In this document: one piece after another, positions 44,106 through 52,053 of the stretch | How the letters are laid out: each line of letters opens with the position of its first letter | Numbering within the stretch: position 1 is the stretch's first letter | Assembly: GCF_002197845.1 (NCBI RefSeq) | Contig: NZ_NIDE01000001.1 | Span: forward strand, 1,116,001-1,180,000 | Source: Fimbriiglobus ruber | Lineage (GTDB): Bacteria; Planctomycetota; Planctomycetia; Gemmatales; Gemmataceae | Length of the DNA: 64,000 bases | Direction of reading: 5' to 3' | The notes under the pieces: generated by a model | Databases searched by the model: none | Seen by the model: the letters and a program-made list of their open reading frames with translations, nothing else | What the model was told of the DNA's origin: nothing | Made by a program: the position numbers and the translations under genes

Positions 44106-45542
44106 TTAACGGGCGTGGGCGTGCGGGAACTCGGCGGGTTGGCCGTCCGCCAATCGCCCGGCGGCGCGATCGAGGATGGTCATGGCTACCCGGGCCTCGT
44201 CCGGCGTAATAACGAGCGGCGGGGAAACGCGAACCACTTTTTTGGCGAGCGGACCGAGCAGGTGAACCCCGTCGCAGTTCGCCGACCCGTCCCCGTGATA
44301 GCAGGCCAGGACGAACTCGCTCGCCCACTGCTGGGCGGTCTTGCCGGCGTGGTCCCGCATCTCGACGCCCCACACCATCCCGTGGTGTTCGCCGCGGACG
44401 TGGGCCACGAACGGGTAGCGCTTCAAGGCGACCAGTCCCGTCTCGATGATCGCAGATGAGACCCGCGCCTCCGCCAGAACGTCCCGCGACTCGAACTCGT
44501 CCAACGTAGCAAGTACGGCCGCACAGTTCAGCGGGTTCGCGCTCCACGTGTCGGACGCCTCGCCGTAGTCGAGGGCGGCGAACAGGTCCGCCCGGCCGAC
44601 CGCGGCCGCGACCGGCACACCATTCCCGAGTCCTTTACCGAGGACAACGATGTCCGGCTCGATCCCCTGCGTCACGAACGCGAACAGGTCGCCGGTCCGC
44701 CCGAAGTTCGACTGGACTTCGTCCAGGATGAAAACGATGTCGTTCGCGCGGCAGAAACGCTCCAGCAGTTGGAGATAGCCTTTCGGCGGGTGGTACGAAC
44801 CGCCACCACCGAGGTAGGGTTCGGTGATCAGCACGCCGATCTTCTGGCCGAACTGGTGGAGCAGGGCTTCGAGTTCCTTTTCATACGGGGCGGGGTCGAA
44901 CACGGTGCCGCGGTTCGAGACGTCCCGGCATTCGGCCATCGGGAACCCGATGAACCGCACCCGCGGATCGCGGTCGGCGTCGGTCTCCGATCCGGTGACG
45001 GCGTTCGCCAGCCCTTTCTTGCCGTGAAACCCGAACCGCGTGGCGAGGATGACGGACCGCGAGCGGTCGCGGGCGAGAGCGGCCCAGAGCGCCTTCTGAA
45101 TCGCCTCCGACCCCGACGCCGCCCACATCACCTGTTCCATCCGCCCTCCCCCGCTCGACCGCTTCAGAGCAGCGATGAGGCGCTTGCCCGCTTCGGACTC
45201 GATCGGGGTGACGGCGTTATAAGCGGTCATCGCCACGGCGGGGAAAAACTCGTCCTGGGGCTCGTCCTTCGCGGCGAGCAGGTCCATCGGCCAGCCCATG
45301 TACCGGGTAAACCGCCGCGTCCATGCGGTCGGGTTATGGCCCAGGTTCGCGACCAGGACGCCGGACGTGAAATCGAACAGCCGGCGGCCTTCCGGAGTCC
45401 AGTGGAAAACACCCGCGCTCCGCGCGACGACGGCTTGTGTGGGGGTGAAGGTGCGGAGTGCCCGCGGCTCGACGCGGGCGGCCGCGGCGCGGGTGGCGTT
45501 CGACGTCGGTTCGTCCGGGTGAGCGATAGGGGTGGGGGTCAT
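44106..45542 (-). CDS. Class III aminotransferase (4-aminobutyrate/acetylornithine type)
   Basis: A 478-aa PLP enzyme that transfers an omega-amino group to a keto acid. Key sites: SGSEAIQKALWAA (phosphate binding), FGFHGKKG, ILDEVQSNFGRTGD (Asp to the pyridine N) and VLGKGLGNGVPVAAAVGR (the PLP-Schiff-base Lys). The substrate cannot be read from the sequence; GABA, ornithine or diamines are options. The ATG overlaps the kptA stop by 4 nt (ATGA), so translation is coupled. Confidence 0.9.
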   Translation of the reverse strand: MTPTPIAHPDEPTSNATRAAAARVEPRALRTFTPTQAVVARSAGVFHWTPEGRRLFDFTSGVLVANLGHNPTAWTRRFTRYMGWPMDLLAAKDEPQDEFFPAVAMTAYNAVTPIESEAGKRLIAALKRSSGGGRMEQVMWAASGSEAIQKALWAALARDRSRSVILATRFGFHGKKGLANAVTGSETDADRDPRVRFIGFPMAECRDVSNRGTVFDPAPYEKELEALLHQFGQKIGVLITEPYLGGGGSYHPPKGYLQLLERFCRANDIVFILDEVQSNFGRTGDLFAFVTQGIEPDIVVLGKGLGNGVPVAAAVGRADLFAALDYGEASDTWSANPLNCAAVLATLDEFESRDVLAEARVSSAIIETGLVALKRYPFVAHVRGEHHGMVWGVEMRDHAGKTAQQWASEFVLACYHGDGSANCDGVHLLGPLAKKVVRVSPPLVITPDEARVAMTILDRAAGRLADGQPAEFPHAHAR

Positions 45543-46105
45543 GTCGTGGCTGAATCCGTTGGGATGACGGAGAGGTAGGTGGGAGGAACGCGATCGACCA
45601 ACCAGACGCCGTTGCTGGACACGAAAAACGTGAAGCCGTCACCGGCCATCTTACCCGCGGCGACCGATAAGACCACCGGCTTGCCGTGCCGCCCCCCGAC
45701 TTTCAGCGCCGTCTCGAAGTCCCGGCTGAGGTGGACGTGGTGGCGGGCCATTTTGAGGAGGCCGCCGTCGAGAATGAGGGGCAGCGTCCGCAGGGCGGTG
45801 CCGTGGTAAAGGAGTTCCGGGGGAACCGCCGGATCGAGTTCCAGGTCGACTTCGACCGAGTGTCCCTGGTTCGCGCGGATGCGGGTGCCGGTCTCGTCAA
45901 AAGCACAGCGTTGCTTGTCGCACTTCGCAACGACTTCTTCGAGTTCGGCACGGCTGATCAGAAAGCCGTGTGCCCCGGCCGCGGCGAGCAGCGTGTCCAC
46001 GCCGACCCAACCGCCGGGTTCGAGCGTGAGCCCGATCTCGGCGGGCGCGTGGCGGAGGTGTTTGCTGATGAACTTACTGACGCGGACTCGGTGTTTGTCG
46101 TTCAC
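45539..46105 (-). CDS. kptA: RNA 2'-phosphotransferase (Tpt1/KptA family)
   Basis: A 188-aa enzyme; the start is a GTG at 46105. It moves the 2'-phosphate left at an RNA splice junction to NAD+, giving ADP-ribose cyclic phosphate and nicotinamide. The Arg-His-Arg-Arg catalytic set is visible as SKFISKHLRHAP, RIRANQGHSVEV, ELLYHGT and HHVHLSRDFETA. Length is normal. In yeast it finishes tRNA splicing, while its bacterial role is unclear. It sits between a Gfo/Idh gene (15 nt gap) and the aminotransferase (overlap). Confidence 0.93.
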   Translation of the reverse strand: MNDKHRVRVSKFISKHLRHAPAEIGLTLEPGGWVGVDTLLAAAGAHGFLISRAELEEVVAKCDKQRCAFDETGTRIRANQGHSVEVDLELDPAVPPELLYHGTALRTLPLILDGGLLKMARHHVHLSRDFETALKVGGRHGKPVVLSVAAGKMAGDGFTFFVSSNGVWLVDRVPPTYLSVIPTDSATT

Positions 46106-46120
46106 GGTAGGGCACTCGGG

Positions 46121-47410
46121 TCAGACACGCCCTTGGTAAAGGATGGTCGGTTCGGCGGCCCCGGGCTTGCACAGCACGAGCCCACCGAACGGGTCGTTCA
46201 CGCGAACGACGCAGCCCGGGTGTCCGTCGGCGTGGGCGGCCAAAATCGCCTCGCACGCCTGAACGATCGCGACACAGTTGCGGTCCGCCGAGACGTCGTT
46301 GTAAGCCAGGCCACTCATCTGATGGAGTCGGCCCGTGCGTTCCGAAGCGGGACCGCCGTGTTCGACGAAAGCCACTTCCTCGAAGAATCGGCGGATGACC
46401 TCGATCCCGTACCCGCGCTGAGACCGCTCCCCCCAAGGTTCGAGGAACGTTCCGTTGTAGTGATAGTTGGGGGTGTACTTGAGTTCGCCCGGCGACCGAT
46501 TTTCCACGGTCAACTCGACGCCGCGTTTGCGTTGATGTGCATTCCAGACGCCGTTGTCGAAGCGGAACTGCACTTCCTGTTCCACATACCCCGGAAAATT
46601 ATCGGGTGTTACCCAACTCGTGTGGATGTCAAACGCGGCCTCGCGCTCGTCCGGGTGGGTGTAGACGACCTGAAGTTGAACCGAGTCCCACGTCCGCCCG
46701 CCGGCCGAGCCGACCAACCCACGTTGTCCGGTGGCGGTGATTCGGGAGAGACGCCAGTGCGGACCGAAACTGAAGTCGATGAGCTTCAGGTAGTGGACCG
46801 CGACGTAAGTGGCCGGGTTGCGGCCGGTGAGCCATTCGGCGAACTGGCCGGTGCTGATGGACTTCGGTTCGAGGAGCGAGCAGTAGCCGTTGTTGACGTG
46901 CTTCAGCACGCCATCGGCGACGTGTGTCCGCAGTTTCTTGTGATCGGGGTCGGCTAACTTGTGATAGACGACTTTGGCGAGTACCCCATTTTCTCTCGCC
47001 AGTCGTGACAGTTCGTCCAGCTCGGTTAGACTCAATACGGAGGGTTTTTCGATCAGAACGTGTTTGCCGGCCGCGAGGGCGGCGCGGGCCGGGCCGAAGT
47101 GCCGGTCGTCCGGCGTGGCGACGCAGACGACGTCGACGCCGGACGCGATCATCTCCTCGGCGGCGGTCGGTCCTGTGAAACTGCCGAAGCGGTTTATGGG
47201 CTCGGGCGCTGCGCGGCGATACTTCTCGGCCCGCGACCCCGTGCGGGTGGCCACGGCCGCGAGCGAAACGTCGACCAGGCCCGTGCGACGGCTAAACAGG
47301 CCGTCTTTTGCTGCCTGCTCGAAGAAGGGGCGGTACGTCTCGTCAAAGATCATCCCGAGCCCGACCATGCCGGCCCGGAGGATTGGGGGCTGTGTGCTGG
47401 TTGTTTGCAT
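46121..47410 (-). CDS. Gfo/Idh/MocA-family oxidoreductase
   Basis: A 429-aa NAD(P)-dependent sugar or inositol dehydrogenase-like protein. The Rossmann motif is RAGMVGLGMIFDE (residues 12-24); the EKP motif is in GKHVLIEKPSVLS and the second-domain blocks follow. The ATG at 47410 has no Shine-Dalgarno. A TATACT (47418-47423, minus strand) lies 7 nt before it, so the mRNA may be leaderless. An in-frame ATG further up at 47452 is also possible. It is the first gene of the minus-strand run with kptA and the aminotransferase. Confidence 0.88.
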   Translation of the reverse strand: MQTTSTQPPILRAGMVGLGMIFDETYRPFFEQAAKDGLFSRRTGLVDVSLAAVATRTGSRAEKYRRAAPEPINRFGSFTGPTAAEEMIASGVDVVCVATPDDRHFGPARAALAAGKHVLIEKPSVLSLTELDELSRLARENGVLAKVVYHKLADPDHKKLRTHVADGVLKHVNNGYCSLLEPKSISTGQFAEWLTGRNPATYVAVHYLKLIDFSFGPHWRLSRITATGQRGLVGSAGGRTWDSVQLQVVYTHPDEREAAFDIHTSWVTPDNFPGYVEQEVQFRFDNGVWNAHQRKRGVELTVENRSPGELKYTPNYHYNGTFLEPWGERSQRGYGIEVIRRFFEEVAFVEHGGPASERTGRLHQMSGLAYNDVSADRNCVAIVQACEAILAAHADGHPGCVVRVNDPFGGLVLCKPGAAEPTILYQGRV

Positions 47411-47562
47411 GGGGAAAAGTATACCGGGACACGCCCGCGATTCACGCCCCATGAGTACAGCCAAGGGTGCGGCCAACCGCTGCATTGGGCATCCGGTGGC
47501 TGGCGTGCGATTCGTCGCCGCTCCCGGCTGCCGCAGTCTGTGGGCTGGCTCCAAACCCCTGG

Positions 47563-47675
47563 TTCAAACTAAACATAATATACGTTATCAGACTCTACCC
47601 AGGAACTTGAAAATAAAGGGGCAAATATGCGAGTCCCAGATAACGTCCGATAATGTATCTTATGTTTAGTTTGAA
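47563..47675. repeat. AT-rich inverted repeat element, MITE-like
   Basis: The terminal arms 47563-47589 and 47649-47675 are 27 nt long with two mismatches (TTCAAACTAAACATAATATA and onward). The 113-nt element is only about 40% GC in a far more GC-rich region. Nested GATAACGT/ACGTTATC segments add inner pairing. No transposase gene and no clear target duplication are seen. The remaining non-coding sequence up to accA (47676-47914) shows nothing recognisable. Confidence 0.65.
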
Positions 47676-47914
47676 TCGCTGCAAATGCCTTGGAAATGAG
47701 GGTTTTTGCCAAATAGGGATGGTCCGAAAACCTGCGAGGAGAGCCAGGAGAAGACCGGCTGAAGCCGGGACTCCAACCCGAGACCGAGCCAAACGGCCTG
47801 CAGGGGAGACACGGGGAGATTGAAGACGTGGGCGTGGGAGGAAGAGCCGGCTTCCCCGGCGGCCCACGATTCACGACTGTGAGCCGGCCGGTGAAGCTCG
47901 CGAGTGAGCCGGAG

Positions 47915-48880
47915 CTATGCCCCGATGAATTTGCCCATTCGGCGGAATTTCTCGTATCGGCTGGCGAGGAGTTTGTCGGTCGGCTGCGGCACCAGTTCGC
48001 GGAGGTAGCGAACGAGGTAGGTCTTCAGAGTGTTGCTCATGTCCCGGGGCGAACGATGGGCGCCACCCAGCGGTTCGGGGATCACGTCGTCGACGACGCC
48101 GTTCGCTTTGAGGTCGGCCGCGGTCAGGCGCAACGCACTGGCCGCCAGCGGCTTCGTTTCTTCGTTCGCGACCTTCCACAAGATGCCGGCACACCCCTCG
48201 GGGCTGATGACCGAATAATACCCGTATTGGAGCATGCTCACGCGGTCGCCGATCCCGATACCCAGGGCGCCGCCCGAGCCCCCTTCCCCGATCACCACGC
48301 AAACAACCGGCGTCGGTAGCTGCGTCATCTCAAGAATGCTCGTCGCAATGAGCTGCGATTGACCGCGCTCTTCGGCACCGATGCCTGGATACGCGCCGGG
48401 CGTGTCAATCAGGCAAATGATCGGCAGCCGGTATTTGGCCGCGAGTTTCATCTTGCCGAGCGCCTTGCGATACCCCTCGGGGTGGGCGCAGCCGTAAAAG
48501 CACTGCTGCCGTTCAGCCAGGGTTCGGCCCTTTTGGTGGCCGACCAGCATCACCTTGAACTCGCCGCCCAGGCGGGCGAAGCCGGTCCGGATCGCGCGGT
48601 CGTCGCCGAAGGCCCGGTCGCCGTGGAGTTCGACGAACTCGTCGAACAGCGATTCGATGTAATCGACCAACTGTGGGCGGTTTTTGTGCCGCGAGACCAG
48701 CACCGTTTCCCAGGCGGTGAGATTCCCGTAGAGTGATCGCTTTTTGGCGGCCACCTCTTTCCTCATCCGGCGCGCTTCGTCGCTGGACCCGCCCGAACCG
48801 TTGTCCGCCGCTTCGACTCGCGCGAGGGCTTGTTCGAGATCATGAAGTTCTTGTTCAAACGGCAACGGGTCGGGAATCAT
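47915..48880 (-). CDS. accA: Acetyl-CoA carboxylase carboxyltransferase subunit alpha
   Basis: A 321-aa subunit that, with AccD, moves the carboxyl group from biotin to acetyl-CoA to make malonyl-CoA, the first step of fatty-acid synthesis. Recognised by PFEQELHDLEQAL at the N-terminus, HGDRAFGDDRAIRTGFARLG, GCAHPEGYRKALGKMKLA, CLIDTPGAYPGIGAEERGQS and VIGEGGSGGALGIGIGDRV, the oxyanion-hole region. Length and order are standard. The Shine-Dalgarno is weak. The kinase gene is 82 bp upstream on the same strand. Confidence 0.96.
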   Translation of the reverse strand: MIPDPLPFEQELHDLEQALARVEAADNGSGGSSDEARRMRKEVAAKKRSLYGNLTAWETVLVSRHKNRPQLVDYIESLFDEFVELHGDRAFGDDRAIRTGFARLGGEFKVMLVGHQKGRTLAERQQCFYGCAHPEGYRKALGKMKLAAKYRLPIICLIDTPGAYPGIGAEERGQSQLIATSILEMTQLPTPVVCVVIGEGGSGGALGIGIGDRVSMLQYGYYSVISPEGCAGILWKVANEETKPLAASALRLTAADLKANGVVDDVIPEPLGGAHRSPRDMSNTLKTYLVRYLRELVPQPTDKLLASRYEKFRRMGKFIGA

Positions 48881-48962
48881 AACTCTTACTCGGGAACAAA
48901 ATTCAGTCCGTCAGGCAAAGCTCGTCAGTATCGCCTCGGTCACTCGTTCTGCGGCCAAAGGG

Positions 48963-49844
48963 TTACAGTTGCTCGTCGTCGTCACGCTCTGTAATCGATT
49001 TAAAGATCCGTATTTTTTTCAGTTCCATCAACACTTCGTGGAAGCCGGCGTAGCGGTCTTCTTTTTTCTTGGCCAGACATTTCACCACCAAGGCGGAAAA
49101 CTCGTCGGTCACGTCCGGGTTGTAGGACGTGAGCGAGGAGGGTTTTTCGACCAGGTGCTTTTTCAGCAACTCGCTGATGCTGCTGCCGCGAAACGGCGGT
49201 CGGCCGACGCACAACTCGTACAGGGTCGCCCCGAAGCTGTACACGTCCGACCGGCCGTCGAGCGGCAGCATCTGGATTTGTTCCGGGGACATAAAGCTGG
49301 GCGTCCCTTGGGGCCGTTTCTCCCTGTGGAACAACTTGTCGAAGAAGCTGGTCTTCATGCGCTTGGCGATCGCGAAATCGATGATCTTGGTCTGCCCGAG
49401 CGCGTTGACCAAAATATTATCGGCCTTGATATCGCAGTGGACCACCTTGCTCGCGTTCATGTACGCCAGGCCGGTCGCGACCTGCTTGAAGATTTTCTTG
49501 GCGTTGATCTTGATGAACTCTTTTTCGCGCGGGTCTTTCGACATGAGCCGCGTGCGGATACTGCCGGACGGAAAGAACTCCATGATGAAGTGAGGCGTCG
49601 ATTCGGACTGGTTCACCTTGATGATGTTGATGACGTTTTCGTGCCGGAGTTTGATGCCGATGTCGGCTTCGTGAAAGAGCGTCTTGCGGTGCTCTTTTTC
49701 CGAGGACACTTCGGGGAGCAAGATTTTCATCGCGAAGTGCCGACCGCTCAGCGGCTCGACCGCTTCGAAAACCTGGGTCAAGTGGCTCGTCTGGAGCAAC
49801 GACCGGAGTTTGTACCCGCCCACGATTTCGCCGACTTCTGCCAT
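48963..49844 (-). CDS. Divergent Ser/Thr protein kinase, soluble
   Basis: A 293-aa protein that is all kinase domain, with GGAGG before the ATG. The core Lys is in HFAMKILLPE and the catalytic loop is HCDIKADNILV (Asp and Asn kept, Arg of HRD replaced by Cys). The metal loop reads IIDFAIAK (DFA in place of DFG). The glycine-rich loop is lost (LLQTSHLTQVFEA). GTPSFMSPEQ and DGRSDVYSFGATL are normal. HRD-to-HCD suggests no dependence on activation-loop phosphorylation. No membrane segment. Activity may be weak or atypical. Confidence 0.88.
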   Translation of the reverse strand: MAEVGEIVGGYKLRSLLQTSHLTQVFEAVEPLSGRHFAMKILLPEVSSEKEHRKTLFHEADIGIKLRHENVINIIKVNQSESTPHFIMEFFPSGSIRTRLMSKDPREKEFIKINAKKIFKQVATGLAYMNASKVVHCDIKADNILVNALGQTKIIDFAIAKRMKTSFFDKLFHREKRPQGTPSFMSPEQIQMLPLDGRSDVYSFGATLYELCVGRPPFRGSSISELLKKHLVEKPSSLTSYNPDVTDEFSALVVKCLAKKKEDRYAGFHEVLMELKKIRIFKSITERDDDEQL

Positions 49845-49883
49845 GACCCGCCTCCCGAGACGACTGACCGACCGGCCCGACGA

Positions 49884-50813
49884 CTACCAGTATTCTTCAA
49901 AGTGGACGTTGCCCTTGATCTTGGCGGCCGCGTTGTCGACCGCGAACCCCCGCCCTTCCAGGATCTCGATCACCCCGGTCGGCTGCGGGTAGACGCGGGC
50001 GCCGGTCGCCTTGTCCTTCTCCGGCACCCCGATCATCTTGGGGTTTCCGCACAAGAACACGTGGGTATTTGCGGGGTCGAGCGGGCGCCCGAGGTGCTGC
50101 TCCAGTTCGCCGCTGGTAATCAAGTCCTGAATGTAGACCTTTTTCGTGGCCCCGGCTTCCCGCGTCGTCAGCCCGAGGTAGATGTAATTCGGGAACTGGC
50201 GCATGAGTTCTTCGTGCGTGTCGAGGTAGCCCAGGTCTTTTTTGTACCGGACGCAGCACGCCGAGAGAATCCGCCCGGGGTGCCCGCGGCGGAGGAGATC
50301 CCAGAGCATCGAGTTGTGCGGGGCTTCCCCGGTCCCCGTGCCGAGAAAGACGACGTTGTCTTCCGGGCGAACGGGTTCGACTGTGAAGTGGCCGGTGATC
50401 TTCTCGCCGATGTTGATGCGGTCCCCTTCCCTGAGCGCGAACAGTCGCGGAGTCAGGGCCGGCACACGGCCGTCCAGGTTTTCGCGAACGAGGACAATGT
50501 AGAACTCGACCCAGTCATCCTGCGTCATGTCGCGGAGGACGCCGGGTTCCTTGTAAACAGAGTTGCTGATCGAATACGACCGCCGGACCAATTTCGTCAG
50601 GTCCTCCGGTTTCAGCACTTCTTGCTGGCACCCCTCGGCCCGCGGCTCCCAGTAGCCGAGCCCGAGCGCGCAGTACTGGCCCGGAAGGTAGTGGGGGCGG
50701 GGAAAGTCTGGCCTGATCCGAACGACCATCAGGTCGGAATGGATCTTGTGGAGGTAAACGACGGTGCCGTTGTACCGGTGCTTTCGGAGGTCGGCGATTT
50801 GTTCAGGCGTCAT
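49884..50813 (-). CDS. Ferredoxin-NADP+ reductase family flavoprotein
   Basis: A 309-aa enzyme. I take the ATG at 50813 (MTPEQIADLRKHRYNG), with AGGTG upstream; a longer in-frame reading to 50915 is unsupported. The FAD domain has RRSYSISNSVYK (RxYS motif). The NADP domain has VVFLGTGTGEAPHNSMLWDL and HVFLCGNPKMIG, and the C-terminal aromatic HFEEYW stacks on the flavin. It exchanges electrons between ferredoxin/flavodoxin and NADPH. It lies 39 bp upstream of the kinase and on the same strand. Confidence 0.92.
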   Translation of the reverse strand: MTPEQIADLRKHRYNGTVVYLHKIHSDLMVVRIRPDFPRPHYLPGQYCALGLGYWEPRAEGCQQEVLKPEDLTKLVRRSYSISNSVYKEPGVLRDMTQDDWVEFYIVLVRENLDGRVPALTPRLFALREGDRINIGEKITGHFTVEPVRPEDNVVFLGTGTGEAPHNSMLWDLLRRGHPGRILSACCVRYKKDLGYLDTHEELMRQFPNYIYLGLTTREAGATKKVYIQDLITSGELEQHLGRPLDPANTHVFLCGNPKMIGVPEKDKATGARVYPQPTGVIEILEGRGFAVDNAAAKIKGNVHFEEYW

Positions 50814-50979
50814 TCCGAGGGCACCTTTCCTGATCGCCCGAGAGAGGGGCGGATTAAGAAATAACCCCCGCCGGGCTCGGCTTTCATGCGGCCGGCTGGC
50901 GAGGGGCAGACCCACTACCCGTCATTTATACGAATCGCGGCGGCCGTTGACCGCCGCGATCGGATCACACACAGACCGC

Positions 50980-51858
50980 TCAGCCGATCTTTTTCACCGT
51001 GTCTTTGAAGTACGCGACGCACTTCTTCACGTCGTCGGACGGGTTGCTCTCGTTCGCCTCGTATTCGATGCTGATGTACCCGCCGAACTTCACTTCCTTC
51101 AGGGCCTTCAAAACCCCGGCTACGTCGAGGACGCCGGTCGGGTCGCCGTAGGGCACGTCGGTCTTCCGCTTGTTGTCGTGGTCCTTCAGGTGCAGGCCGA
51201 AGTTCCGCGCGCCCATGACCTTGATCTGCTGCACCGGGTCGAGGTTGACGCCGATTTGGGCGGACCGGATCAGGTGCCCGGTATCGAGGCAGGTGCCGAT
51301 GAGGGGGCTGTGGTCCTTGAGCGCCTTCATGATGAACTCGGCCGAGGACCATCGGTGCATCTTGCCGCCGCCGACCGGGCCGTGCGGGTGGATGGCGATC
51401 GCGATCTTGTACTCGTCGACGAGTTTGTCCAGGCTGTCGAAGCTGTCCGGGTCCGGGTCGGCGCTCAGGTACTTGATTCCGAGCAGAGCCCCGAACTCGA
51501 ACTTCTTCTTGTTGTCGTCGTGTTTCTTGGAGAAGTGTTCGACCCCGAACGCGATCGGCGTGATGCCGTATTCGGTGCAGAGCTTTTTGATGCCGGCGAT
51601 CTTTTCCGGGCTGCTGTTGACCGGGATGTGCCCGTTGTAGAACTCGGCGAAGGGGAGGCCGGCTTCCTGGGTCTTCTTGAGCGCCTGTTCCAGGGTGAAC
51701 TTACGGAACGTGTACGACTGGATGCCGACGGTGAACCCGCCGAACGATTCGTCCGCGGCGGCCGCGTGCGACCGGCCGGCGAACAGCGCCGCTCCGGCGG
51801 TGAGGGCCGAGGCGCGCAAAAATTCGCGACGCCCGACGGCGGTATGAATGAGAGACAT
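50980..51858 (-). CDS. Tat-exported sugar phosphate isomerase/epimerase
   Basis: A 292-aa TIM-barrel protein; GGAG precedes the ATG. The signal GRREFLRASALTAGAALFAG is a twin-arginine signal ending near HAAAA. Mature family motifs are VGIQSYTFRKF, IAIHPHG, TCLDTGHLIRSA and FGLHLKDHD, followed by YISIEYEANE. The Glu/Asp/His metal set is present. Planctomycetes carry many such exported isomerases of unknown substrate. Related in fold to the 3497-4309 protein but differently located in the cell. Confidence 0.9.
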   Translation of the reverse strand: MSLIHTAVGRREFLRASALTAGAALFAGRSHAAAADESFGGFTVGIQSYTFRKFTLEQALKKTQEAGLPFAEFYNGHIPVNSSPEKIAGIKKLCTEYGITPIAFGVEHFSKKHDDNKKKFEFGALLGIKYLSADPDPDSFDSLDKLVDEYKIAIAIHPHGPVGGGKMHRWSSAEFIMKALKDHSPLIGTCLDTGHLIRSAQIGVNLDPVQQIKVMGARNFGLHLKDHDNKRKTDVPYGDPTGVLDVAGVLKALKEVKFGGYISIEYEANESNPSDDVKKCVAYFKDTVKKIG

Positions 51859-51953
51859 GGCGTACTCCGAGGGAGGGATACCGGCAGGTGGGAACCGGGC
51901 TGGTATTCTGGCCCCGGCAATCGCGAAATGCTAGTGGTCGCCGCAAAAAAGAC

Positions 51954-52050
51954 GTTTCGCCACAGATGCACGCGGATGAACGCGAATCAGAAGAAGATGA
52001 GAAAAGCCAGATTTCCATCTTCTTCTGATCCGCGTTCATCTGCGGCGAAA
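51954..52050. repeat. Dispersed long inverted repeat, copy D
   Basis: The left arm (51954-51999) has GTTTCGCCACAGATG, a 16-nt insert, then AATCAGAAGAAGATG. The right arm (52016-52050) is the complement of TTTCGCCGCAGATGAACGCG and GATCAGAAGAAGATG. The outer motif is shared with copies A-C. It lies just after the stop of the VIT-vWA gene (52054, minus strand). Confidence 0.88.
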
Positions 52051-52053
52051 TAC

